From NCBI RefSeq assembly GCF_036323495.1, contig NZ_AP028947.1, forward strand, positions 2,542,001 through 2,606,000: a stretch of DNA of 64,000 nucleotides, in the 5' to 3' direction. A program made the translations under genes and the position numbers. Position 1 is the stretch's first letter, and each line of letters starts with the position of its first letter. This DNA is from Limnobacter thiooxidans (lineage in GTDB: Bacteria; Pseudomonadota; Gammaproteobacteria; Burkholderiales; Burkholderiaceae_B). Shown here in pieces: positions 1 to 8,386 of the stretch. The notes beneath the pieces are model-generated. The model saw only the letters and a program-made list of their open reading frames with translations. It searched no databases and had not been told where the DNA came from.

Positions 1-146
1 ACGGGCTGCTTCATTGAGCAAACCCACCTGCTCGTAGTGGCGAATCATTTTTGCGGAAATACCCGATTCGCTTGCGGCCTCGCCAATCGTGAAATGACGT
101 GTGTCGTTGTTGGTCTTGTTTTTTTCTATTGTACTTTTGATGCTCA
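1..146 (-). CDS. MerR-family regulator, CueR-like, 5' part only
   Basis: Only the first 48 or so codons are in the window; the gene runs off the left edge. The N-terminus is a charged tail followed by a MerR-type helix-turn-helix (FTIGEAASESGISAKMIRHY then EQVGLL). MerR proteins bind spaced-out promoters and activate on metal or stress. The ATG lies 11 bases after the copA stop with a GGAG ribosome binding site, so it is cotranscribed with copA, which points to a copper sensor of the CueR type. The metal-binding cysteines at the C-terminus are not visible, so the CueR assignment rests on context. Confidence 0.85.
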
Positions 147-157
147 TTTCACACTCC

Positions 158-2380
158 TTACTGGGGTTTCCAGTTGCGCAACATCAAGGCATTGGTGACC
201 ACGCTGACTGAACTCAAGGCCATGGCCGTGCCAGCCAGCACAGGGTTCAAATAGCCCAACGCCGCCAGCGGAATGCCAACCGCGTTGTACACAAAAGCCC
301 AAAACAGATTCTGTTTGATCTTGTTGTAGGTGCGCCGTGAAATGTCGATGGTGTGGGCCACCAAACCGGGGTCGGCACGCATCAGCGTGATGTCCGCAGT
401 GTGCATGGCCACGTCTGTTCCAGTGGACATGGCAAAGCTGACATCAGCCGCTGCCAAAGCGGGTGCATCGTTGATGCCGTCGCCCACCATGGCCACCACC
501 TGGCCCGAACTTTTCAAGGCCGCCACAGCTTGGGATTTGTCGCCAGGCAGTTGTTCCGCCAGGGTGTGTTGAATACCCAAGCTGGACGCCACACGGTCTG
601 CGCTGGCTTGCGTGTCGCCGGTCAACAGCACGGTGTGCACCTTCAAAGCATGAAGTGAACTGACTGCGCTTTGGGCACTGGCTTTCAGTTCATCCCCAAA
701 AGCCAATACGCCCAGCAAGCGAACGCCGCCCTCAGCCTGCTCAGCCACCCAGGACCGAGTGGATGCACTGGGCTGCAAAGCGGCTGTCCGCTTTTGCAGG
801 CTGGCCCCATCCTCACCTGTGGCACCCAGCTCGTCCATCCAGCGCAGCGTACCCACGTACACGCGCACCGGGCCACCTAGTGCATTGACCTGCGCCGACA
901 AACCTTTGCCCGGCAGGTCTTGCAAATCGGAAGCTTCAAGCACCGCTACCCCCTCTTGCTCGGCTCGGGTTTTTACCGCACTGGCCAAGGGGTGCATGCT
1001 GCCTACTTCCACAGCTGCGGCCTTGGCCAACAGTTCGGCATGTTCGCCATGCACAGCCTCGTACTGAATCAGGGTGGGTTTGCCAACTGTCAACGTACCG
1101 GTTTTGTCGAACACCACGGTTTGAATGCGGTGTGCCAGTTCAAGCGCCTGTGCGTCTTTGATCAAGATGCCGTGGCGCGCAGCCACGCCAGTGCCCGCCA
1201 TGATCGCGGTGGGTGTGGCCAAACCCAAGGCACAGGGGCAAGCAATCACTAGCACCGCAACCGCGTTCAGAATAGCGACTTCCCAAGGGTTTTCGCCACC
1301 GCCCAGCAAGCCCCAGGCCAACAAGGTGCACAAGGCCACCACCAGCACAACAGGCACAAAAACGGCACTGACCTTGTCAACCAGCTTTTGAATGTCGGGC
1401 TTGGCAGCCTGCGCGTCTTCCACCAAGCGAATAATGCGGGCCAGGGTGGTTTCCGCACCCAGCGCCGTGGTTTGAATGTGCAGCACACCATCCAGGTTCA
1501 CCGCACCACCCGTCACTTTCGCACCCATCGATTTCATGACCGGTTCGCTTTCACCGGTGATCAAGGCTTCATCAACATGGCTGCTGCCTTTCTTCACCTG
1601 GCCATCCACCGGAATTCGTTCACCGGGGCGCACCACCACTTCATCATTCAATTGCAAGTCGGCCATGGCCAAGGTGTATTCAACTCCGTTTCTCAGCACA
1701 CGCGCAGTGTCGGGCCGCAAGGCTTGCAAGGCCGAGATGGCTGCCGTGGTTTGCCGCTTGGCGCGGGCCTCAAGCCACTTGCCCAACATCACCAAGGTAA
1801 TCACTGCGCTGGACGCTTCAAAATACAGGTGTTCGCTGCCCTGCCCAATCAGGTAAACCGACAAGCCAAACGCTGCGGATGTGCCCATGGCCACCAGCAA
1901 ATCCATGTTGCCTGTTCGGTTCCTGATTGCATTCAAACCTGCACGGTAAAAGCGCCCCCCCAAACAGAATTGAACAGGAATGGCCAGCAGCAATTGCAGC
2001 CAGCCGGGCAACATCCAATGTTGGTCAAACGGCATGGCCACCATGGGCAACACCAGGGGTAAGGTCAACAGGGCGGCCAGTAGAACCGAGATGCCTTCGC
2101 CAAGGCCCTGCGGTTGCGCGTGTGTGGCCGCTGGGTATTCACCGGTTTTGTCACCAGCCAGGTTGAGAATTTCAGCCTCGTAACCAGCATTGATGACAGC
2201 CTGGGCAATGGCTTGGGGCGTGGCGGGTGAGCTGAATTCCACCTGTGCCTTTTCAGTGGCCAAATTCACAGTGGCGCTTTGAACGCCTTGCACTTTAAGC
2301 AACGCCTTTTCAACGGCAGATGAACACGAGGCGCAGCTCATAGAGCCCACCGACAAATTCAGGGTGTTGTATTGGGACAC
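158..2380 (-). CDS. copA: Copper-exporting P1B-type ATPase CopA
   Basis: Inner-membrane ATPase that pumps Cu(I) out of the cytoplasm. In order: one N-terminal HMA domain with CASC about residues 15-18, six to eight membrane helices, the CPC transport motif (ACPCALG, about residue 381), the DKTGT phosphorylation site (about 425), the HP locus (SMHPLA) and the GDGINDAP hinge (about 634). I chose the GTG at 2380 because GGAG sits six bases upstream. A TTG at 2437 would add 19 residues containing a CGHC motif, but that stretch overlaps a TTGACA promoter-like element. About 740 residues, normal for the family. It lies upstream of the MerR gene on the same strand and divergent from copZ. Confidence 0.95.
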   Translation of the reverse strand: MSQYNTLNLSVGSMSCASCSSAVEKALLKVQGVQSATVNLATEKAQVEFSSPATPQAIAQAVINAGYEAEILNLAGDKTGEYPAATHAQPQGLGEGISVLLAALLTLPLVLPMVAMPFDQHWMLPGWLQLLLAIPVQFCLGGRFYRAGLNAIRNRTGNMDLLVAMGTSAAFGLSVYLIGQGSEHLYFEASSAVITLVMLGKWLEARAKRQTTAAISALQALRPDTARVLRNGVEYTLAMADLQLNDEVVVRPGERIPVDGQVKKGSSHVDEALITGESEPVMKSMGAKVTGGAVNLDGVLHIQTTALGAETTLARIIRLVEDAQAAKPDIQKLVDKVSAVFVPVVLVVALCTLLAWGLLGGGENPWEVAILNAVAVLVIACPCALGLATPTAIMAGTGVAARHGILIKDAQALELAHRIQTVVFDKTGTLTVGKPTLIQYEAVHGEHAELLAKAAAVEVGSMHPLASAVKTRAEQEGVAVLEASDLQDLPGKGLSAQVNALGGPVRVYVGTLRWMDELGATGEDGASLQKRTAALQPSASTRSWVAEQAEGGVRLLGVLAFGDELKASAQSAVSSLHALKVHTVLLTGDTQASADRVASSLGIQHTLAEQLPGDKSQAVAALKSSGQVVAMVGDGINDAPALAAADVSFAMSTGTDVAMHTADITLMRADPGLVAHTIDISRRTYNKIKQNLFWAFVYNAVGIPLAALGYLNPVLAGTAMALSSVSVVTNALMLRNWKPQ

Positions 2381-2441
2381 GGCATTCTCCGTTGAACAAT
2401 GACCACAGCTTGAACCTTCCCATGATGTCAAAGTCAATGGC

Positions 2442-2472
2442 TTGACCTTACCACGATTGGAAGCCTTAAACT
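2442..2472 (+). promoter_or_regulatory. CueR-type promoter for copZ
   Basis: TTGACC at 2442-2447 and TAAACT at 2467-2472 are separated by 19 bases, the over-long spacing typical of MerR-family promoters. The spacer carries a broken dyad (CCTTACC and GGAAGC) like the CueR box at copA promoters in other proteobacteria. The copZ start is about 30 bases downstream. Operator assignment is by pattern only. Confidence 0.6.
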
Positions 2473-2502
2473 ACAGGCGTCAATCAACCTTTGGAGAACA
2501 AC

Positions 2503-2706
2503 ATGATTGTGAAACTGGCTGTTGAAAAAATGAAATGCGGTGGTTGTTCAGCCAATGTTGAACGTGCGGTGAAGGCTCAGGACCCTTACGCGCAGGTGGA
2601 AGTTGACCTGGCGGAAAAACGGGTGCGCATTGAAAGCGAGGTGCCAGCGGAGCGCATGGTGAAGGCCATCAGCGACGCAGGCTTTCCTGCGCACGTGATT
2701 GCTTGA
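2503..2706 (+). CDS. copZ: CopZ-like copper chaperone (HMA domain)
   Basis: A 67-residue ferredoxin-like HMA protein that carries Cu(I) in the cytoplasm and passes it to CopA. The metal site is KMKCGGCSANVE (CxxC about residues 14-17), and the tail ISDAGFPAHVIA is typical of the family. The ATG at 2503 has GGAG seven bases upstream; a TTG at 2491 lies upstream of that ribosome binding site and is unlikely. Divergent from copA, with a CueR-type promoter just upstream. Confidence 0.92.
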   Translation: MIVKLAVEKMKCGGCSANVERAVKAQDPYAQVEVDLAEKRVRIESEVPAERMVKAISDAGFPAHVIA

Positions 2707-2773
2707 AAACTTGAAAGCTTGTGAAACCAAAACATGGGGCGGTATGTTGAACATTGATTGCTGCCTGAAAAAT

Positions 2774-3406
2774 TCAATGTTCTGAATACGCCTCGCCCCA
2801 GTAATTGTAGGTAAATGCCTTTGGGCCCGGCACGTACATAGTTTCGATCTCGTTAACCTGAAAACCACCTGCCTTCAGCAAGACCGGAATATCGCGGTTC
2901 AAATGGCAACCCCCCGCCAATTTGCCCCACACGGGTTGCAATCGGTTCTGGGTGTTGCGCACGTCTTCATCAGGTGCCACGCCATGCTCACAAAACAGCA
3001 ACTTGCCACCAGGCTTTAATACGCGGCGCATTTCCTTCAAGGCCTGCACAGGTTCAGGGATGGTGCACAGGGTGTAGGTCATCACGATGGTGTCAATGCT
3101 GGCATCATCAAGTGGAATTTTTTCCGCGGGCAAGCCCATCAACTCAACACTCAGACCAGTGGATTGAATACGCTTTTTAGCAAGCCGGTGCATTTGCATG
3201 GCTGGGTCCAGCCCGATGATTTTCTCAACCTTGTCGGCGTTGTAGTGCCGCATGTTCAAGCCGGTACCAATACCAATTTCAAGCACCTGGCCGGTGGCCT
3301 TGGGCACCACCTTCTGGCGTTGCCGGTTAATGGCTTTCATGCCACAGGCGAAGTCGAGCAAAGTCGGCAATACATGTCGATCATACAGTTCAGCAAACAG
3401 TCCCAA
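2774..3406 (-). CDS. Class I SAM-dependent methyltransferase
   Basis: A 210-residue Rossmann-fold methyltransferase. Motif I is VLEIGIGTGLN (about residues 41-51), the acidic post-I loop is IIGLDPAMQMH, and the central motif has DTIVMTYTLCTIPEP followed by EMRRVLKPGGKLLFCEHG, as in the Methyltransf_11/UbiE-like group that includes phosphatidylethanolamine and small-molecule methyltransferases. The start appears to be TTG at 3406 with an AGGGGAC ribosome binding site. Substrate unknown. It converges with copZ and is divergent from the alkyl sulfatase. Confidence 0.85.
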   Translation of the reverse strand: MGLFAELYDRHVLPTLLDFACGMKAINRQRQKVVPKATGQVLEIGIGTGLNMRHYNADKVEKIIGLDPAMQMHRLAKKRIQSTGLSVELMGLPAEKIPLDDASIDTIVMTYTLCTIPEPVQALKEMRRVLKPGGKLLFCEHGVAPDEDVRNTQNRLQPVWGKLAGGCHLNRDIPVLLKAGGFQVNEIETMYVPGPKAFTYNYWGEAYSEH

Positions 3407-3549
3407 TTTTTTGTCCCCTGCAGGTAGTTTTGTTTGAATTCAGGCAAAACACATGATGGCATGCACCGTGTCACTTTTGTGCTGTAATACCCAAAACAAG
3501 ACAAAGCGAATGCCAAGCCATTCGCCAAAAAAACAAATTCGGAGACAGC

Positions 3550-5526
3550 ATGGAATCACCACGAGCCTGGGCATCGCTTGCCCTTATTGGTCTGATTGGC
3601 CTGATCAGTACCGCCTGTTCAAAAGCCCCTACGGCCCTGGATACAAACAGCGCCGCCTCGGAATTCACCCAGGCATTTCACGCAGAGGTTGCCCAGAACA
3701 CCGACCTGGTGGATGCAGCCAACAACGCCGATGCCCGCAAAGGCTTGATCGCAAAACCCACAGGCAAAGTCACCAATGACGCGGGTGAAGTCATTTGGGA
3801 CTACGACGAATTCAATTTCATTGAAGGCAAGTCGCCTGGCACAGTCAACCCCAGCTTGTGGCGACAAGCCAGCCTGAACAACCAGATCGGCCTATTCAAG
3901 GTGGCCGACCGAATTTACCAGTTACGTGGTTTCGACTTGTCGAACATGACACTGATTGAAGGCAAGACCGGCTGGATCGTGGTGGATGTATTGACCAGCG
4001 AAGAAACCGCGCGTGCAGCCATGGCCTTTGCCCGCAAACACCTGGGCGACAAACCTGTCACAGCCATTGTGTTCACCCACAGCCACGTGGACCACTTTGG
4101 TGGGGCATTGGGCGTGCTCAGTGCCGAGCAGGTGCAAGCGCAGAACATCCCGGTGGTGGCCCCGGTGGGCTTCATGGAAGAGGCCACCAGCGAGAACCTG
4201 CTGGTGGGCATGGCCATGGCCCGGCGCTCGGTGTACATGTATGGCAAACGCCTGCCCCGCAGCCCTGAAGGCTTGGTCGACAATGGCTTGGGCAAAGCCG
4301 TGGCCTATGGCAAGGTGGGCATTTTACCGCCCACGGTGGTGGTAACGGAATCAAAGGAAACCCACACCCTGGACGGGCTGGAATTCATGTTCCACAACGT
4401 GCCCGGTAGTGAAGCACCTTCCGAGTTCGTGTTCTATGTGCCTGAACTGAAAGCTTTTGGCAGCGCTGAATTGTTTGGCCACACGCTGCACAACATTTAC
4501 ACACCGCGTGGTGCCAAAGTACGCGATGCATTGAAGTGGGCGACATACATGGACGAGGCGATTGCCTACGCCGGCAATGCCGAGGTGATGTTTCACCAGC
4601 ACAACTGGCCGGTGTGGGGCAGCGAGAATGTGCGCAATTTCATGGAAAAACAGCGCGACACTTACCGCTTCATTCACGACCAAACCGTGCGCCACATGAA
4701 TGCGGGTTTGACGTCTGCAGAGATTGCTGAAAAGGTGGTGATGCCCCATTCCCTGCACAGTTTCCTGAGCGGGCGTGGTTACTACGGCACGCTGTCCCAC
4801 AATGTTAAAGCGGTGTACCAGTTCTACATGGGCTGGTTCGATGCAAACCCGGCCAACCTGAATCCACTGCCCCCTGTTGAATCAGCCAAACGCTACGTGG
4901 ATCTGGCGGGTGGCATGGATTCCCTGCTGAGCAAAGCGGAAGTGGCCGTGAAAAAAGGCGAGTACCGTTGGGCAGCTGAACTGCTGAAACATGCCGTGTA
5001 TGCAGACCCCGACAACTCAAAAGCCAAAACACTTCTTGCACAAAGTTTCGACCAGATGGGCTACATGGCCGAATCAGCGCCATGGCGCAACTTTTACCTG
5101 ACGGGGGCACTGGAATTGCGGGAAGGTGGTTACAGCGAAGGCTTCAAGCGCAACATGTTTCTCGACATGCTGAAACACACGCCCACCCCACGTTTTCTGG
5201 AAGGCATGGCGGCGGCACTGAACAGCGAAAAAGCTGAAAACGTCGACATTCAAATCAACCTGGTGTTTTCAGACACCAATGAAAGTTACGTGCTTCACAT
5301 TCACAACAGCGTTTTGCATCACAAAGCCAGCAAGCCTGACCCTAACTCTGCTGTCACATTGACCTTGAGTAAACCGTTTTTCCTGAACATGATGACCGGC
5401 GAAGCGGGAGCGGCTGAACTGCTGTTTTCCGACCAAACAAAGATAGATGGAAGCACTTTGAAACTTGGACAGTTCTTCGGCATGCTGGACAAGCCCACAG
5501 GCAACTTCAACATTGTGACGCCTTGA
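3550..5526 (+). CDS. Alkyl sulfatase, SdsA1-type, predicted lipoprotein
   Basis: Zinc-dependent class III sulfatase predicted to hydrolyse primary alkyl sulfates such as SDS to alcohol and sulfate. The metallo-beta-lactamase core has THSHVDHFGG (T176, H177, H179, D181, H182), a second ligand block GSEAPSEF and GSAELFGH, and FHQHNWPVWG. An alpha-helical dimerisation part with TPR-like helices follows, then a C-terminal SCP2-like lipid-binding domain (about residues 540-655). The N-terminus has a membrane-spanning stretch ending LISTAC, a lipobox, so it is probably anchored to a membrane facing the periplasm, whereas SdsA1 is a soluble exported enzyme. The start has a clear GGAGAC ribosome binding site. 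It stands alone in the operon sense. Confidence 0.92.
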   Translation: MESPRAWASLALIGLIGLISTACSKAPTALDTNSAASEFTQAFHAEVAQNTDLVDAANNADARKGLIAKPTGKVTNDAGEVIWDYDEFNFIEGKSPGTVNPSLWRQASLNNQIGLFKVADRIYQLRGFDLSNMTLIEGKTGWIVVDVLTSEETARAAMAFARKHLGDKPVTAIVFTHSHVDHFGGALGVLSAEQVQAQNIPVVAPVGFMEEATSENLLVGMAMARRSVYMYGKRLPRSPEGLVDNGLGKAVAYGKVGILPPTVVVTESKETHTLDGLEFMFHNVPGSEAPSEFVFYVPELKAFGSAELFGHTLHNIYTPRGAKVRDALKWATYMDEAIAYAGNAEVMFHQHNWPVWGSENVRNFMEKQRDTYRFIHDQTVRHMNAGLTSAEIAEKVVMPHSLHSFLSGRGYYGTLSHNVKAVYQFYMGWFDANPANLNPLPPVESAKRYVDLAGGMDSLLSKAEVAVKKGEYRWAAELLKHAVYADPDNSKAKTLLAQSFDQMGYMAESAPWRNFYLTGALELREGGYSEGFKRNMFLDMLKHTPTPRFLEGMAAALNSEKAENVDIQINLVFSDTNESYVLHIHNSVLHHKASKPDPNSAVTLTLSKPFFLNMMTGEAGAAELLFSDQTKIDGSTLKLGQFFGMLDKPTGNFNIVTP

Positions 5527-5552
5527 TGGGCTGGCATGTCCACCCGCATTAT

Positions 5553-5583
5553 TCGGGTTTCCACGATTGGCTGGGAAACCCGA
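5553..5583. other. Strong hairpin after the alkyl sulfatase gene
   Basis: TCGGGTTTCC at 5553-5562 pairs with GGGAAACCCGA at 5573-5583 around a 10-base loop, 27 bases after the sulfatase stop. There is no clear T tract, so it may be a weak terminator or a 3'-end stabiliser. Confidence 0.5.
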
Positions 5584-5631
5584 ACAACCTTATAGTGGTT
5601 GAATAATCAATCGTTTCAATGGGTCATTCTG

Positions 5632-6066
5632 ATGGCAGCCACGCATTCCACACTTCAACCTTTTCACCTGGCGTTTCCTGTCACTGACATTGCCGTGGCG
5701 CGAAAATTCTATGGCGAGGTCATTGGTTGCGAAGAAGGCCGAAGTGCGCCCCACTGGGTGGACTTCAACTTTTATGGCCATCAGCTTGTGGCCCATCTGG
5801 CCCCGGACGAAGTGGGCTGCAAGGCCAACAGTAGCGTGGACGGCCACGCCGTGCCTGCCAAACATTTTGGTGTGATTTTGAACATGGACCAGTGGAACGA
5901 ATTGGCCGACCGCCTGAAGGCGGCGGGCACAACATTCGTGATTGAACCTTACATCCGGTTCAAGGGCCAAGTAGGCGAACAGGCGACCATGTTTTTCATG
6001 GACCCCTGCGGCAATGCCCTGGAATTCAAGGCATTTGCCAACATGGATCAGATTTTTGCCAAGTAA
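5632..6066 (+). CDS. VOC-family (glyoxalase/dioxygenase fold) protein
   Basis: A 144-residue protein of two beta-alpha-beta-beta-beta modules. It opens with FHLAFPVTDIAVARKFYGEV and has the second metal-side half in TMFFMDPCGNALEFKAF, the classic VOC pattern with a terminal Glu ligand. Members bind a divalent metal and include glyoxalase I, fosfomycin-resistance proteins and extradiol dioxygenases; the single compact domain does not show which. The ATG at 5632 is preferred over a TTG at 5599 because homology begins at the HLAF strand. It converges with the next gene, with only 17 bases between them. Confidence 0.8.
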   Translation: MAATHSTLQPFHLAFPVTDIAVARKFYGEVIGCEEGRSAPHWVDFNFYGHQLVAHLAPDEVGCKANSSVDGHAVPAKHFGVILNMDQWNELADRLKAAGTTFVIEPYIRFKGQVGEQATMFFMDPCGNALEFKAFANMDQIFAK

Positions 6067-6083
6067 GTTTTCAGTGTTTGATT

Positions 6084-7421
6084 TCAAACATTGAACGTGC
6101 CCTCCATTTCGCGGCGGAACTTCACCGCCGTGGAAGTGGCGTCAAAAGCCACGTCTGCCCAGCCAACGGGCTGGCCTGCCTTCACGGGTTTTAGCAGCTT
6201 CACACCATGCGCCAAGCCCAAGGGCAAACCACCCAGCGCGATGGATTCCTGCGCAGGCATCAACTTGCCGTATACAGTGTAGCCGCCTTCCCCGTCCAGC
6301 ATTTCACCGGCCTGCAAATCACGCTTCGCGGTGGCCACCACGTCACCATGCCAACAAATCGGTGCACCCGTGGCTTCATGGCGCAGGCCAATCGAAGCCA
6401 CTGAAATTCCAAGTTCCAGACCAATCAAATGAAAGGGCTTGTACATGCTTGAATACTGGCCGCTGGGGTCAGTAATCAATCCATATTCCTTGAAGCAACG
6501 GGCCACGTAATCGCTGTCTGCGGCGAAGGTCACGTACACGCCCCAACGCAAGTCCCGAAACACCGGGCGGGTGTCACGTTCCACACTGGAAATCACCTCC
6601 ACCTGCCCCCGTTGATCCAGAATGCCACCATGTTCTTTGGGCTTCAGAATTCGCGCAAGGTCATCAACACCCACCGCCGGAAACTTCAAACCGCTGGGTG
6701 CAGCCAGGCCAGTTGCATTGGCCACTGCCGCCATTTCAATCGCACTTTTGGTACCGTCCAGAAAACTGTTGAACATTTGTGCATTCATGCCGCCCTTGGC
6801 CGCGTCTTCGGCTGTCAGCCCATAGTGGTTCCACACCGTGTCAGGTGTGCTTTCATGATAGGTGGGCAGGTACTTGGTGCCCTTTCCTGCAGCCACCACG
6901 GAAAAGCCAGCGGCGCGCGCCCAATCCACCATTTCAAAAATCAGTGCTGGTTGGTCGCCATAGGCCAGTGAATACACAATGCCCGCTTCATCGGCCTTGC
7001 GTTTCAACAGCGGGCCAGCCAGTGCGTCGGCTTCCACGTTCACCATCACAATGTGTTTCTTGAATTCGCAGCAGGCCAGCACGTGGGCAATGCCCACTGC
7101 GGGGTTGCCAGTGGAATCGATGATGATGTCCACAAACGGCGATTCGATCAGCTTCATGCCGTCTTCGATGATAGCTGTATTGCCAAGTCGGGCTGCCTGT
7201 TCCAGCGACGCAGCACTGTAGGCGTCTTCTTTCCAGCCCACATTGCTCAACGCCGCCTTGGCACGGGTGGGCGACAAATCGGCAATGCCCACCATGTGAA
7301 TGCCGGGCGTGCGTGGCACCTGGGAAAGATACATCGAACCAAATTTGCCGGCACCGATCAGGCCAACGCGCAATGGCTTGCCTTCAGCAGCACGTTGCTG
7401 AAGTTTTGAAAATAGGTTCAT
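6084..7421 (-). CDS. NAD(P)-binding homoserine-dehydrogenase-like protein with C-terminal SAF domain
   Basis: 445 residues. An N-terminal Rossmann domain (VGLIGAGKFGSMYLSQ, about residues 19-34) is followed by an oxidoreductase catalytic domain (GTKYLPTYHESTPDTVWNHYG), then a SAF domain (about 355-430) of the type seen in antifreeze proteins and FlgA, which explains frequent mis-naming as a flagellar protein. Related proteins act on sugar-acid or carbohydrate intermediates, but the substrate cannot be read from sequence. A single gene with its own ATG, flanked by unrelated genes. Confidence 0.75.
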   Translation of the reverse strand: MNLFSKLQQRAAEGKPLRVGLIGAGKFGSMYLSQVPRTPGIHMVGIADLSPTRAKAALSNVGWKEDAYSAASLEQAARLGNTAIIEDGMKLIESPFVDIIIDSTGNPAVGIAHVLACCEFKKHIVMVNVEADALAGPLLKRKADEAGIVYSLAYGDQPALIFEMVDWARAAGFSVVAAGKGTKYLPTYHESTPDTVWNHYGLTAEDAAKGGMNAQMFNSFLDGTKSAIEMAAVANATGLAAPSGLKFPAVGVDDLARILKPKEHGGILDQRGQVEVISSVERDTRPVFRDLRWGVYVTFAADSDYVARCFKEYGLITDPSGQYSSMYKPFHLIGLELGISVASIGLRHEATGAPICWHGDVVATAKRDLQAGEMLDGEGGYTVYGKLMPAQESIALGGLPLGLAHGVKLLKPVKAGQPVGWADVAFDATSTAVKFRREMEGTFNV

Positions 7422-7510
7422 GGTGGGCCCGTGGAGTCGAAAAGGTTGTCGCAGAGAATAACCTGCATGGCCAAATCTGCAACACCCGAATAATCCCTAG
7501 GCTGCGTGTA

Positions 7511-7945
7511 TTACTGGGTTGAAGACTGCTTTTCCGGCTCACACCCTTTTCTCGCGCTCATCCAGATGTCTTCCCGAATTTTCCTGATTTCTTCTTCATC
7601 TTTCTCTTCCATGTCAATCAGCTGGTTTCGGGCCTTGCTCGATACACGTATCAGTTCTTCAAGCTTCACCTGAATGGCTTCAGTGTCCCGATTCTGCGTG
7701 TTTTGAATCAGGAAAATCATCAGGAAAGTGATGATGGTGGTGCTGGTATTGATCACCAGTTGCCAGGTTTCACTGAAGTCGAAAAACGGACCACTAATAG
7801 CCCAGATCACCACGATTGAAACAGCCCCCATGAATACATAAGAATTACCGGCAATTTCGGCCGTAAACTTTGCCCATCTTGAATAGGCTTGTTTAAGCGA
7901 CTTTTTCTTCATCTTTTGGAATCCGTAATTGGTTGGGTGGTTCAT
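7511..7945 (-). CDS. Low-affinity iron permease-like small membrane protein
   Basis: About 144 residues with two hydrophobic helices (NSYVFMGAVSIVVIWAISG and VINTSTTIITFLMIFLIQ) and the motif IQNTQNRDTEAIQVKLEELIR, diagnostic of the PF04120 low-affinity iron permease family. The C-terminal third is a charged helix rich in Glu and Lys. Despite the family name, iron transport is not well shown for bacterial members. The start could be the ATG at 7945 or the one at 7912; neither has a strong ribosome binding site. The 290 bases upstream, to the tRNA, hold no gene I can support. Confidence 0.75.
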   Translation of the reverse strand: MNHPTNYGFQKMKKKSLKQAYSRWAKFTAEIAGNSYVFMGAVSIVVIWAISGPFFDFSETWQLVINTSTTIITFLMIFLIQNTQNRDTEAIQVKLEELIRVSSKARNQLIDMEEKDEEEIRKIREDIWMSARKGCEPEKQSSTQ

Positions 7946-8194
7946 CGTGCTTGGCCCAAAGATCAAGCCGACGTTTAGACAGAAAGACCGAATGTTGTCA
8001 CGCCAATTTACAGAGAAAGGAAATCAGAAGATGTAGGACTATTTTGACTTGAAAGGTCAGATGTTTCTGACGGGAACTTGTTTTCATAGGGAAGGCGTGC
8101 AGTGTCTTGCTTGGTATCTCTGGAAAGGGTGTATGAATGCCCCTGTCGCGCAAGGTGAGCCATATAAGGGGGCTTTGCTTATATCCCCGCCTTG

Positions 8195-8227
8195 AAATGA
8201 AAAAAGCCCTGAACTAAGTTCAGGGCT
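8195..8227 (-). terminator. Intrinsic terminator of tRNA-Ser
   Basis: A 10-base perfect stem (AGCCCTGAAC with GTTCAGGGCT) and a 3-base loop, followed on the minus strand by TTTTTTCATTTC. It lies 12 bases beyond the tRNA 3' end. Confidence 0.85.
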
Positions 8228-8238
8228 TCTCAAATTGG

Positions 8239-8329
8239 TGGCGGAGAGAGGGGGATTCGAACCCCCGATAGGCTATTAACCTATACACGCTTTCCAGGCG
8301 TGCGACTTAAACCACTCATCCATCTCTCC
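8239..8329 (-). tRNA. tRNA-Ser (anticodon GGA)
   Basis: Class II tRNA, 91 bases including an encoded CCA. The acceptor stem GGAGAGA pairs with TCTCTCC, followed by discriminator G and CCA. The anticodon stem-loop is CACGC-CTGGAAA-GCGTG, giving anticodon GGA, which reads UCC and UCU. There is a long variable arm (about TATAGGTTAATAGCCTA) as expected for serine, and a T-arm GGGGGTTCGAATCCCCC. Confidence 0.96.
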
Positions 8330-8386
8330 GCGGTAAGCGCGAGAGTATAGCAAAGAACCATCCGCTAATCCAGCACGAGGCTACTT

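Noticed and set aside
1388..2062. Long open frame on the plus strand opposite copA (224 codons)
   Set aside because: Antisense shadow of a GC-rich real gene; the translation is low-complexity, rich in His and Gln, and has no domain, while copA on the other strand has every family motif.
6084..7421. Flagellar basal-body P-ring chaperone FlgA
   Set aside because: The similarity is limited to the C-terminal SAF domain; the N-terminus is a Rossmann dehydrogenase and no flagellar genes are nearby.
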